The notes under the pieces were generated by a model. The model made no database searches. It saw only the letters and a list, made by a program, of their open reading frames with translations, and was not told the DNA's origin. Below are positions 10,901-20,600 of a DNA stretch of 64,000 nucleotides, one piece after another. The position numbers were made by a program, and so were the translations under genes. Every line of letters starts with the position of its first letter. The first letter of the stretch is position 1. The stretch is from Erinaceus europaeus (Eukaryota; Chordata; Mammalia; Eulipotyphla; Erinaceidae), in the NCBI RefSeq assembly GCF_950295315.1, contig NC_080164.1:106105587-106169586 (forward strand). The letters run 5' to 3'.

Positions 10901-13724
10901 TACAATAATGACATTAAAATATCTTCAATCTATAATATAAATAAATTCCGATGGCCTAAATTCACCTATTTAAAAGCAAAGAGCAGGAAGGTAGATCAGA
11001 AAATATAACCCAAACATATGTTGTGTGCAAGAATTCCACCTAACTCAACAAGACATAGATTCAAAATGAAAGTATGGAAATCTATCACACAAGCCTATAT
11101 ACCACAAAAAAGGGCAGGAACAGCTACTTTCATATCTGACATATAGACCATAAAATAAATAAAATAAAAAATTTTAAAAAGATAGGAATGGACATTGCTT
11201 AATGCTAGAGAATCAGTAAATCAAGAGGACTTAATTATTGTTAACATCTATGCATCCAATGAGAGGCTACCTATTTACATCAAACATTTACTGAAAGAGC
11301 TACAAAAATATATTAACAGCAACACTGTAGTAGTAAAAGTTTTCAACACCCTACTCTCTCAATGTAATATATAATCTAGGCAAAAAATTAATAAAGAAAC
11401 CAGGAAACTAAATGAAGAGATAAATAAACTAGAATTATTGGTCATTTTCTGCGTCATTCACCAGAAGAAATTGGAATTCACATGGGTCATTCTCATGGAT
11501 AGGCTATGTGTTGGGCCACAAAGAAAGTGTCAATAATTACAAGAGCATTGAAATCATCCCAAGCATCTTCTCAGACCACAGTAGAATTAAATTAATACTT
11601 TATGACAAACAAAAATTTAGTAAAAGTCCCAATATATGGGAACTCAACAGTACACTACATAAAAACTACTGGACCAAAGAAGAAATTAAGGAAGATATCA
11701 ATTTTTTGAGAGTTCAATGGAAATGATGACACAAACTATCAAAATATTTGGAAGAGGTAAGTTCATAGCCATATAAGCACATCCTAGGAAACAAGAAAAG
11801 GCTTAAATAAACAACCTGACTGCATATCTTAAAGACTTAGATGAAGAAGAACAAAGCATTCAGAAGGACTGAAATAACTAAAGTCAAAGCAGAAATAAAT
11901 AACATTGAAAATAAGAGAGTCATACAAAAATCAATTAAATTAAATATTGTTTATTTGAAAGGGTAAACCAAATTAACAAACCCTTAGCCAGACTCACAAA
12001 ATGAAACCGGGAGAAGACTCAAATAATATTGTACATGAAATAGGAGATGTCACAACAGACACCACAGAAATCCATCTTATCATTCAAGGCTTGAACGATA
12101 TCATTCTATGAACAACTATATGGCACCAAGCTAGAGAACCTAGCAGAAATGGATGAGTTTCCTGATACTTACAAACTTCCAAAATTAAAGAAAGAAGATC
12201 TAGAAAATATGAACAGACTAATCACAACCAAAGATAATGAAGCAGTTATCAAATAACTTTCTAAAAATAAAAGTCCTGGACCAGATGGTTTTATAAATGA
12301 ATTACACAAAGACTTCAAGGAAGGTACTTTTTAAAGTCCTCCAAAAAATAGAAGACACAGGAGCACTCCCTTCCAGCTTCTGTGAAGCCAACATCATTCT
12401 GATACTAAAAGCACACAGGGATACAACAAAAAATAATACTAGAGACCAATATATCTGATGAACATAGACGCTAAAATATTGAACAAAATTCTAGCCAGCT
12501 GGATACAGCAGTGCAGTAAAAATATTGTTCGTAATGACCAAGTGGGGTTACTATAGGGATGCAAGGTTGGTTTAATACACATAAATCAATCAATGTGATC
12601 CACCACATCAATAAAAGCAAGACCAAAAACCACATGGTCATATCAACCAATGCAGAGAAAGCCATTGACAAAATGCAATATCCCTTTATGATCAAACAGT
12701 ACAAAAAATGGGAGTAGATGGAATATTCCTCAAGATAGTGGAGTTCATATATAGCAAATCTACAGCCAACATCATACTCAGTGGTGAAAACCTGGAAGCG
12801 TTTCCCCTCAGATCAGGTACTAGACAATACTATTTAACATAGTGTTGTAAGTTCTTGTCATAACAATCAGGCAGGAGCAAGGATACAGATTGCAAGAGAA
12901 GTCAGACTCTCCCTACTAGCAGATGACATGATAGTATATAGAGAAAAACTTAAAGAATCCAGCACAAAGCTTTTGGAAATCATCAGACAATATAATAAGG
13001 CATCAGGCTACAAAATTAACAAACAAAAGTCAGTGGCATTCCTTTAATCAAACACTAAGTTGGAAGAAGAAAAAAATCCAGAAATCAGTTCATGTTACTA
13101 TAGCAATAAAAACAGTAACATATGTAGGAATAAACTGAACCAAAGGAGTGAAATGGTTGTATACTGACAATTGTGAGTCACTATTCAAGGAAATAGAAAA
13201 AGACATGAAGAAGTGAAAAGATATTCCATGTCCATGGGTTGGAAGAATTAACATCATCAAAATGAATATACTACCCAGAGCCATATACAAATTTAATGCT
13301 ATCCCCATCAAATCCCAACCACATTTTTAGGGGAATAGAATAAAAGCTACAAATGTTTATCTGGAACCACAAAAGCCCTTACGCCAATTTTTAAGAGAAT
13401 AGGACAAAAACTACAAATGTTTATCTGGAATCAGAAAAGAACTAGAATTGCCAAAATAATCTTGAGAAGAAAGAAAAAAACTGGGGCCATCACACTCCCA
13501 GATCTCAAATTGTATTATAGGGCCATTGTAATCAAAACTGCTTGGTACTGGAACAAGAATAGATACACTGACCAGTGGCATAGAATTGAGAGCCCAGGAG
13601 TGAATCTAACCTTTGACAAAGATACCACGACTATTAAGTGGAGGAAGGGGAGTCTCTTCAAAAAATGGTGTTAGAAAAATGGGTTGAAACATGCAAAAGA
13701 ATGAAACTGAACCACTATATTATT
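10901..13724 (+). pseudogene. LINE-1 ORF2 (endonuclease/reverse transcriptase) remnant
   Basis: ORF2 encodes the endonuclease and reverse transcriptase that copy L1 into DNA. Visible pieces in order are the endonuclease region (INIYASNE-like, then FNTLLS) at about 11240-11360, a MLGHKESVNNYKSIEIIPS segment at 11508, reverse transcriptase phrases near 12280-12700 (KSPGPDGF-like; a [12 protein letters not shown] and [23 protein letters not shown] stretch), the region around ADDMIVY at about 12920, and the C-terminal LPDLKLYYRAIVIKTAWYW at about 13495. Multiple stops and a local duplication at 13320-13430 (two similar AAACTACAAATGTTTATCTGGAA units) mark it as dead. Confidence 0.75.
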
Positions 13725-14302
13725 ATGGTGTTGTGACCCCAACAGGAGTTTGGGACTATTAGCATATGAATTACAGCAGGAGGAGGAGATACAGAAAGGA
13801 ATGTATAAAAACAAGGACTTGTGGGAATTGGAGGCGGTAGCATAGTAGGTTAAGCGCTCTTGGCACAAAGCTGCAGGACTGGCATAAGGATCTCAGTTGG
13901 AGCCCCCAGCTCCCCACCTGCAGGGGAGTCACTTCACAAGTGGTGAAGCAAGTCTGCAGGTGTCTTTCTCTCCTCCTCTCTGTCTTCCCCTCCTCTTTCC
14001 ATTTCTCTCTGTCCTATCCAACAATGACATCAATAACAACAACAATAATAATAATAAAAACAAGGGCAACAACAGGAAAAGAAATATTTGAAAAAAACAG
14101 GGACTTGGAGCAGCTTGCTCTCTTGGTTGGACCACCTTCACTGCAGCACACTCTGTTGATTTTGACTCTGGACTTATGGTGGTCTTGGGTGGTTTGGTTG
14201 CAGATTTTAGACTTTACCTACTTTATTAACTAGACTTATTCCCTCATGATTACTGTGGCTTTATAAATAAATCACTCTTTTGATTTAACCGTAAATAGAG
14301 CC
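13725..14302 (+). repeat. Possible old solo LTR carrying a SINE
   Basis: The L1 homology stops at about 13720, and the new sequence opens TGTTGTGACCCC. After a SINE it continues to a TTTATAAATAAATCACTC polyadenylation-like segment and a possible CA end near 14302. I did not find a target duplication, so the call is tentative. Confidence 0.3.
13821..14093 (+). mobile_element. Hedgehog tRNA-derived SINE, sense
   Basis: Near-consensus copy with head GGAGGCGGTAGCATAGTAGG, CACCTGCAGGGGAGTCACTTC, CTGTCCTATCCAACAATG and an AATAATAATAA tail. The target duplication is AAAACAAGGACTT (13807-13819) against AAAACAGGGACTT (about 14094-14106). Confidence 0.9.
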
Positions 14303-15435
14303 ATGTGTTTTTGCTATATTACTGGAATAAATGCTTTACAAATGCAATCATTAACATACAGTTTCATTATATAATAGGCCCCCCAAATTTTCTTTCTATG
14401 CTCCCTTATCCTCCCTCTCCAGAGTCCTTTGCGTTGGTGCAATGCACCATGTTCATCTTTGTTTCACTTTGTTTTCTCTCTCCCCGAAGTCCTTTGTTTT
14501 TGTGCATTAAGCCATGAGGAATCATTTTTTGTGATATAAGCCAGAAAGAGAAGGATAAATATGATTCCCCTGACAGTCTCATAAGTTGATAAATAAGAAC
14601 AGGAGGGGAAACACAAAGCAGAACTTGGATTGAGTTTGGTATATTGCACCAAAGTAAAGGACTCTGGGGGTGTTGGGGAGGGATTTTCAGGTCTTGGAAC
14701 CTGATGGTGGAGGAGGAACTCGCCTGTGGTGATTGTGTTTTGCAGATAACTGAGACATTTTACATGTGTGCCAATAATTATATTTACTGTAAACCATTAA
14801 TCCCCACCCCAATAAGAAGGAAGTAACGTGAACAATGGAAAACTGAAAAAAATAAGAAAGATATTTAAAGCACCCCTATTTTGATATAGTTACTCATTAT
14901 TCTTCAACAAGGCTTCCAAGACCCAGTCTATAAAGCACACACCTCCTTTAAATCTCAGAAAAAGAAGAGGAAGCAAATTGTGAAGTCTATGTGATACTTG
15001 GATAGTGTACTATCCTGAATCCTGGCCCCAATGCCACTCAGTGGCCCACCATGAATTTCCAGGTATCCAGGGCTGTCTCAATTTTTAATACTCAGTTCAA
15101 ATGTGATTTCTCCCTCTATGAAGGCACCTGAATTGCTCTTTATATCTTATAGCTTCATCTACTACTACTCATCCCTGGCTTATGGTGGTGCTGGAAATTG
15201 AAGGTGAGGACCTCAGAGCTTCAGGCATGAGTGTCTTTTGTGTAACCATTATGCTATCTTCTCAGCCCTCTAATTTTACATATTTGCCTGTTTTTTCCAT
15301 GGTCCTGTTTTCTTCTTTTCTAAATCACACTTGTACCTATTACTCTTCTGAATGTCCTTCCTTTATTCCTTTTCCTTCTCATGGTCTTCATAGAGTAGTT
15401 CAGAGCCTTCTGGTCATCTTCCTTCTATAATTTCT
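14303..15435. other. Intergenic, with a short SINE-like module at about 15170-15275
   Basis: Mostly unassigned sequence. The segment at 15170-15275 (TGGCTTATGGTGGTGCTGG, then CCTCAGAGCTTCAGGCATGAG and GTAACCATTATGCTATC) is an antisense copy of the short module also at 4795-4910. No gene is supported. Confidence 0.45.
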
Positions 15436-15807
15436 CCCCTATTGAAAGTATGGACCAAGATACATTTTGGGGTGCAGAAGGTGGAATGTCTGGCTTCTGT
15501 AATTGCTTCTCCACTGAGCATGGACATCAGCAAGTGGATCTATACCCCCAGCCTGTTTCTATCTTTCCCTTGTGGGGTAGGGCTCTGGAGAGGGGATAAT
15601 CTGGGGCACAATAGTGACTGACATTGTCTGCCTAGAGAAGTGTCTAGGTAGTGTCATAGTAGTGTCTGTGACTTGGTGGCTGAAAGGTGTAAGCTACATA
15701 GCAAAACAAAATGATTAATGAACGGATACCAAAAAGTGGGAATACAGCAGATGAGAATAGGGATCTTAGGGTGGAAAGAAGTGAGGAAGTCTGTTTTAGG
15801 TATGTTC
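15436..15807 (-). mobile_element. LINE-1 3' UTR fragment, antisense
   Basis: Reads like the complementary-strand 3' UTR copies at 21.5 and 58.0 kb: a GGCTTCTGTAATTGCTTCTCC stretch, CCCAGCCTGTTTCTATC, GGTAGGGCTCTGGAG, and finally a GAATACAGCAGATGAGAAT stretch. Confidence 0.75.
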
Positions 15808-15915
15808 CTCTCTCAATTTTTCTCTACCCTATCTAACAACAAAAATGGCCTTCAGGAGCATGGAATCATGGTGCAGGCACCAAGCCCCAATGATAACCCT
15901 GGAGGAATAAAAAAA
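15808..15915 (+). mobile_element. SINE 3' part, sense
   Basis: CTCTCTCAATTTTTCTCTACCCTATC followed by the module CCAAGCCCCAATGATAACCCTGG, which is the 3' end of the longer SINE form. Confidence 0.6.
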
Positions 15916-16516
15916 GAGGGTGTACCTATGGCATATTCTACTTCTCTCTCTGACAATTTCCTTCCAAAACTATGGAAACGTACTAAAATGCATTATGTGG
16001 GCATAAGCAGTCAGTTCTGAAACCACCATTTCATGTGGTTTCAGTATCTGAATTCAATAGCAACCACTAAATGTTACCTCAGATTAGTAGATGCATTCCA
16101 CTGGTAAAATGAATGCATTAATATGATACCTTTTATGGAACAGAGAATTAAACATTATTTATCATTAAATGCTTTGGGAAAAACCCATTAGAGTCTAATT
16201 GGACTTTAATAGCTCTCAGTAGCAGGGAAAATGTCTGGTTTTATTTCTTCTACAACACCAGCTGCACTAAGCCTTGCTGAAAAGGCATTATCTTAGCACT
16301 TAACTCATGTTTCAGTAAACATATATATATATACAATATATAACAAATAAATTGTCAAACAGAAAATACCTCTTCAACTAATAGTAATAGAAGAGGCTAG
16401 AATGAGTAAGTGATGCTTATATAGTGTAGTGAGGCACAGTCTTTTCATCTGGTTTAATTGGCTTCAGCTCTCACCATAGACTTAGTTCTCAACTTGAGAA
16501 AATTAATTCTGTTCTC
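15916..16516. other. Intergenic, no gene recognised
   Basis: AT-rich unassigned sequence with a short (TA)n run at 16320-16337. It immediately precedes an LTR element. Confidence 0.4.
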
Positions 16517-16522
16517 ATTACT

Positions 16523-16935
16523 TGTCGTATGCGTTACATTGGTTTGTTCTAGCCCTCCCCAAACCAAGAGAATTGGATCAGTCCAATTAATTTCGCGGGC
16601 CTGCTTGGCCCCGCCCCAAGGAACCCTGAGGGAGGGTTCCTGAGTTCATGAGTCCGAGAGTTCCTGAGTTCCGGAGTTCGAGAGTGCGAGGGTGCGAGAG
16701 TTTCTGAGTTCGAGAGTAAGGGAGAGGGTTCCTGAGTTCGAGAGAAAAAGAAAGAGTGCTTGCGCCGCCGCAAAGAGACAGCAGAGTTCTGTTTGGTGAT
16801 TAGTTTGTCTTAGTTTGTGAATCGTTGTTCCTGAATAAAGAAATACAGCTTCCCTGCCCAGCCGTTGTCTCCGCGTCTCTGTTCACCACCGTGAAGCTAG
16901 CCGGCCCGGCAAGAGCCTCAGAAATTTTAACAACA
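16523..16935 (+). repeat. 5' LTR of copy 1
   Basis: 413 bp, TGTCGTATGCG... to ...TTTTAACAACA. It has a polyadenylation signal AATAAA at 16834-16839. A run of diverged copies of a roughly 16-bp unit (TTCCTGAGTTCGAGAG) occupies about 16635-16745. I saw no clear TATA box. Confidence 0.92.
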
Positions 16936-16937
16936 AA

Positions 16938-16954
16938 TGGCGCCCACGTGGACC
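16938..16954 (+). promoter_or_regulatory. Primer binding site, tRNA-Lys-like
   Basis: TGGCGCCCACGTGG begins two bases after the LTR. It matches the 3' end complement used by Lys-primed betaretroviruses apart from one missing A and 3'-end changes. Confidence 0.75.
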
Positions 16955-17005
16955 TGACCTGCGCATCTCTCAGATAAGTAAAGACAATTTGGCTACCTAT
17001 GCACG

Positions 17006-17815
17006 ATGGCCTTCTCTTCTGCTTGTGAAGAGATCTCCAAAGGCCTCTGCTCTTTCTTCACGAGACTGTTTTGCTGTTTCTGGAACATTTATCTCTTGAC
17101 CACTCTGTGGTTTCCACTCGCTCGGGCGAACTCAGAACAGCCAGCGGGAAGAGCCAGCGGGCGGGAGGCGAGGCGCGGAGCTGCTGTTTCCACCTGGTCA
17201 AACAGCCAGCCAGCCGGCTGCGCCCAGACAACCCCGCGCACCGCACCAGCAACCCCGCAGCCCCGCAGCCCGCAGGAGGCCTACGCCACCATGCAAGAGC
17301 CCGATGCCAGCACGCTAGAGCCCGATGCCAACATGCTGGAGCCCGATGCCAACATGCTGGAGCCTGAGGCCAACATGCTGGAGCCCGATGCCAACATGCT
17401 GGAGCCTGAGGCCAGCCCACAGGAGCCGGCTCTCCACCGCGTGGTGCAGGGCACTGGACGCTTGATCCCTCCACGCTGCTCGGCCACTGCGAACAGGGCA
17501 GCAGACATGGCAGGGCCATGGGGCAGGGCCGCGGCGTTCTATCATGGCCGCCACCCCTGGGCACCTAGGCTCACACCTTCTACAAAGATGGCCTGCCTGC
17601 CCTCTTTCTATGAATTCTGGAACCATCCCGGGCCTCCCGGACCCCCGGGCTCCCTGCCAAAACTGGGCACACGAGATCTCCAGCCGCCGGTCCGGTCTGA
17701 AGACAGACAAGCTGGAGTACGCAGAGATTTGTGCAGAGATCGCAACCTGCAATTCCTAGAAGTGGAGCTGCGCGGGAAGCCACCTCCGGATGGTGAACCC
17801 CCCCCCAACAACTAA
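17006..17815 (+). CDS. Uncharacterised 269-codon ORF of copy 1 LTR element
   Basis: The frame opens 70 bp after the primer site, where gag would be expected, but shows none of the Gag hallmarks I would look for (myristoylation start MG, major homology region, zinc knuckles). The N-terminus has a strongly hydrophobic, Cys/Trp-rich stretch at about residues 20-40 (FFTRLFCCFWNIY then TTLWF), which could be a signal or membrane segment. Residues about 98-140 are a seven-residue repeat (EPDANML type, about six units). The C-terminal part is proline- and arginine-rich. The same frame is open in copy 2 (279 codons) and partly in copy 3. By-eye comparison with copy 2 shows about twice as many replacing as silent differences, so protein-level selection is doubtful except possibly in the first 37 codons. 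It may be a passenger frame. Confidence 0.5.
   Translation: MAFSSACEEISKGLCSFFTRLFCCFWNIYLLTTLWFPLARANSEQPAGRASGREARRGAAVSTWSNSQPAGCAQTTPRTAPATPQPRSPQEAYATMQEPDASTLEPDANMLEPDANMLEPEANMLEPDANMLEPEASPQEPALHRVVQGTGRLIPPRCSATANRAADMAGPWGRAAAFYHGRHPWAPRLTPSTKMACLPSFYEFWNHPGPPGPPGSLPKLGTRDLQPPVRSEDRQAGVRRDLCRDRNLQFLEVELRGKPPPDGEPPPNN
17297..17430 (+). repeat. 21-bp in-frame tandem repeat in copy 1 ORF
   Basis: About six units of GAGCCCGATGCCAACATGCTG with Asp/Glu alternation. Copy 2 has about four related units and copy 3 about two. Because 21 is divisible by three, changes in unit number keep the frame open. Confidence 0.85.
17544..17759 (+). CDS. Overlapping 71-codon frame (MAATPGHLGS... to ...TCNS)
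   Basis: Lies in a different frame within the larger ORF. A 71-codon frame with the same start (MAATPGHLGS) and end (TCNS, stop) is present in the antisense copy 3, and an extended version is present in copy 2. No known family was recognised. It may be the fossil of a once-translated region or simply co-linear neutral sequence. Confidence 0.25.
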   Translation: MAATPGHLGSHLLQRWPACPLSMNSGTIPGLPDPRAPCQNWAHEISSRRSGLKTDKLEYAEICAEIATCNS

Positions 17816-18070
17816 GACAATATAGATTTAAATTCGTGTTTAAAATGACATGTCTTCGTAACAAAGGTTTCTCTCCTCGTGTATTAATGACTATGTTTAT
17901 GTGTATGTTTAAAGTTTGGTAAACAGTAGCTTTAAGGCTAAATTCTTACTAGTCAAAGATAAATGAAAAAGGTTTTCAACGTAATTCTCATAAAGATAAA
18001 AATTAACTTACATTTAAAGTCTGAGGTAAAAATTAGTTAACAATCAATATATTTCAACTAAGTTGGTCTA

Positions 18071-18310
18071 AACAAAAGGTTAAATAGACTTGTTGATATG
18101 TAAAACACTACCTTCTCTATTAGAAATGGTAGATCGCACAATGGCTATGCTAATTATTCTCATGCCTGAGGTTTCCTCTCCGGCCCACACCTAGGGTGTG
18201 TCTCCATCTTGAATGGGTGTAACAAAAGGTTAAAAGACGTTGTTGATATGTAAAAGTCTCAAATTCCTTCTCTATTAGAAACGTTGGATCCTGCAGTAGA
18301 TATGCTAATA
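18071..18310 (+). repeat. Imperfect direct repeat, 150-bp period, 3' of the ORF
   Basis: Unit 1 (18071-18158) and unit 2 (18221-18310) share AACAAAAGGTTAAA, GTTGATATGTAAAA, CCTTCTCTATTAGAAA and TATGCTAAT. Both units are also in copy 2 (32684 and 32828). Position just upstream of the 3' LTR is where simple betaretroviruses keep RNA-export elements, so a cis-acting RNA role is possible but unproven. Confidence 0.7.
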
Positions 18311-18531
18311 ACAAGTTTTGTTTCATAGTAAGTAAGTTGCAGCCAGCTGCCTGTGGAACCCTAGGCCGTTCCCCGCCCCCATGCAATTGCCCGTCGAGGC
18401 AAGTAGCCCCCCAGAGGCAAGAAATTTTTTTTTCAGATATGGCCCCCTCAGGCCTTCCCTTGGCAACATGCTGGTTTTTGTTATATATGTTTCTGTTCAC
18501 CCCACACCCTTGATACTATAGTCATTTAGTT

Positions 18532-18549
18532 AAAAAGAAAAGGGGGAAT
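18532..18549 (+). promoter_or_regulatory. Polypurine tract of copy 1
   Basis: AAAAAGAAAAGGGGGAAT directly before the 3' LTR. This is the plus-strand primer site for reverse transcription. Confidence 0.85.
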
Positions 18550-18962
18550 TGTCGTATGCGTTACATTGGTTTGTTCTAGCCCTCCCCAAACCAAGAGAAT
18601 TGGATCAGTCCAATTAATTTCGCGGGCCTGCTTGGCCCCGCCCCAAGGAACCCTGAGGGAGGGTTCCTGAGTTCATGAGTCCGAGAGTTCCTGAGTTCCG
18701 GAGTTCGAGAGTGCGAGGGTGCGAGAGTTTCTGAGTTCGAGAGTAAGGGAGAGGGTTCCTGAGTTCGAGAGAAAAAGAAAGAGTGCTTGCGCCGCCGCAA
18801 AGAGACAGCAGAGTTCTGTTTGGTGATTAGTTTGTCTTAGTTTGTGAATCGTTGTTCCTGAATAAAGAAATACAGCTTCCCTGCCCAGCCGTTGTCTCCG
18901 CGTCTCTGTTCACCACCGTGAAGCTAGCCGGCCCGGCAAGAGCCTCAGAAATTTTAACAACA
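18550..18962 (+). repeat. 3' LTR of copy 1
   Basis: 413 bp. I found no difference from the 5' LTR over the full length, which implies a very recent insertion or gene conversion. Confidence 0.92.
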
Positions 18963-18968
18963 ATTACT

Positions 18969-20390
18969 AGTATAACATTCACCAAAAAAAAGGTTGTCTT
19001 GAGTGTCTCTCTACCACTCTCTCCCTCTTTACTAATTGTTTAGTTTTCTTTGTAGAATTCCAGAGTAGCATTTGCAGCCACAAAACCTTTCAGGACACAA
19101 ATCTGGCAGATAGCATTTGGTCTCTTAAACTGTGGGCTTTGCCAAGGGAGTGAGTATACAAAGACAGTCTCTACCACAGACTACTCCACAGATGTTACTC
19201 TATACATATTCTGAACACAATCCAGAAAGTCAAAAGCATATAGGTATGTTTCAATAATACAGAAAAATTTGCAATTTCAAAATAAATATAGAAAACATAT
19301 TTGGGAGTGAACATCAATGCAAGTTACAAAAAATGAACCACATATAGCACACTAAGCAATTAATTTAAATATGGCATACTGCCCTGATAGTAATTAAATA
19401 TTTAAAAATAAGAAATTTTATCTGCATATTATAATCCCTAATATTTATAATTTATCTTGCTTTTCTTTATCTTAAATACCATTCTGGTCACATTACTGTT
19501 ACAGATCATACCTATACCCTAAAATAATTCAAGCTTTTAAAATAGTTATGTTTTTATTTATTTATGAGAGAGAACTAGAGTTTCACTCTGGTGCATGTGA
19601 GGCCGATTGACTTCATGCTTCATGCTTGAGAGTTCAAAGCCATAGTCAAGCCCAGTAAAAATAGTCAATATTTTTGCCTCAGAAGTTCAAATTTTAGTAT
19701 CCCTGAGCACAGTATTTTTCTTTATTGTTAGTGGTAATTGTATATTATAAAATTATAATTATTCACAGTCACATAATAACTACAAGGACAGAAATCGAAG
19801 AAAATCAACCTATATCTCACTGTGCTTAATGTAGTATTTTCTGTATTTCTGTTACTTGGGCATGGCACTCATGAAGTATGAGCTCATTGTGAAATGATAG
19901 ACACTAGAGTAGAAGAAACAGGTGATCACAGTTCACCGTGATAGCTGGACAGAGATACTTATCTGCTTGAACAAGTACAACTTAGTGTATCCTCCAGACT
20001 ATGCAGAATTCTACACCTTTCTATGCTCCTGCCTCATTCTCTCCGTGAATTCTCCAGTTGCATCACTCATTTCCTTATTCTGTTCAGTTCTACTCTCTCA
20101 ACAGATGGCCTCCATGCTGTTTCCCTGACACACAGCTTCACTCAGATGAAGCTAACCCTCTGATCTTCAGGTGGTTCTACCAAAGCTTCTTCATTTTTCC
20201 TTCTACTTTCTACTCAGATAACTTTATTTCACATCATAACAACTTTTTGTTCAAATGCTCCCTAAGACTTATTTAAAATTTTAAATTCCTTTACATATAC
20301 TGCCTCTACTAGTATATATACATATATATATAATCTTTCTTTACTTATTGGCTAAAGATAACCGGAAATCAAGAGGGAAGGGGATGATAG
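18969..20390. other. Intergenic, no gene recognised
   Basis: AT-rich sequence. The stretch at about 19560-19640 has a weak antisense SINE look (TTATTTATTTATGAGAGAGAACTAGAG). Open frames of about 70 codons near 19.9-20.3 kb show no family. Confidence 0.4.
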
Positions 20391-20600
20391 AGAGACTGAA
20401 AGAGGGGTTATCCATTGGCCCACTGGTTGAGTACACATGTTCCAGTGCTCAAGGATCTGGGTTCAAGCCTCTGGTACCCACCTGCAAGGGAAAAGCTTCA
20501 CAAGTAGTGAAACATGGCTGTAGGTGTCTCTTTCCTTCTCTGTCTCCTGCCCTTCTCAATTACTCTCTGTCTCTATCTAATAAATATATAAATTCTATAT
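20391..20600 (+). mobile_element. SINE, sense
   Basis: GGCCCACTGGTTGAGTACACATG head, GGATCTGGGTTCAAGCC, CCCACCTGCAAGGG, CTCTCTGTCTCTATC and an AATAAATATATA tail. Confidence 0.75.

Larger units (their letters stand above)
9366..13724 (+). mobile_element. Long, decayed LINE-1, sense (5' region, ORF1, ORF2)
   Basis: The element runs from a short 5' region through an ORF1-like frame to ORF2 sequence that stops at about 13720, short of its 3' UTR. It carries a SINE at about 9776-10057. Stops and frameshifts are scattered throughout. Its 5' end begins right after the ORF2 end of the preceding L1, so the two form a head-to-tail pair. Confidence 0.8.
16517..18968 (+). mobile_element. Complete non-autonomous class II-like LTR element, copy 1 (with target duplication)
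   Basis: LTRs at 16523-16935 and 18550-18962, both 413 bp, look identical base for base. They start TG and end CA, and the element is flanked by a perfect 6-bp duplication ATTACT (16517-16522 and 18963-18968). A tRNA-Lys-like primer site follows the 5' LTR, and a purine tract abuts the 3' LTR. The 1.6-kb interior has no recognisable gag, protease, polymerase or envelope sequence. It holds one 269-codon frame and an AT-rich 3' region with a direct repeat. Six-base duplications and a Lys primer are class II ERV hallmarks, so a coding relative must have supplied the enzymes. Confidence 0.9.

Noticed and set aside
13821..13920. tRNA-like A and B boxes in SINE heads
   Set aside because: The heads are part of dispersed SINEs with poly-A tails and target duplications. 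They lack a complete cloverleaf, so they are not tRNA genes.
17058..17864. Several long minus-strand frames across copy 1 (168, 145, 94 codons)
   Set aside because: Mirror frames of the GC-rich internal region and its 21-bp repeat. They are not tied to any promoter or start conserved in all copies.
16938..18549. Possibility that the copy 1 interior hides a reverse transcriptase or protease
   Set aside because: No YXDD-type or DTG-type motif in a sustained frame was seen, and 1.6 kb is too short for gag-pro-pol. The 3' half is AT-rich with stops in all frames.
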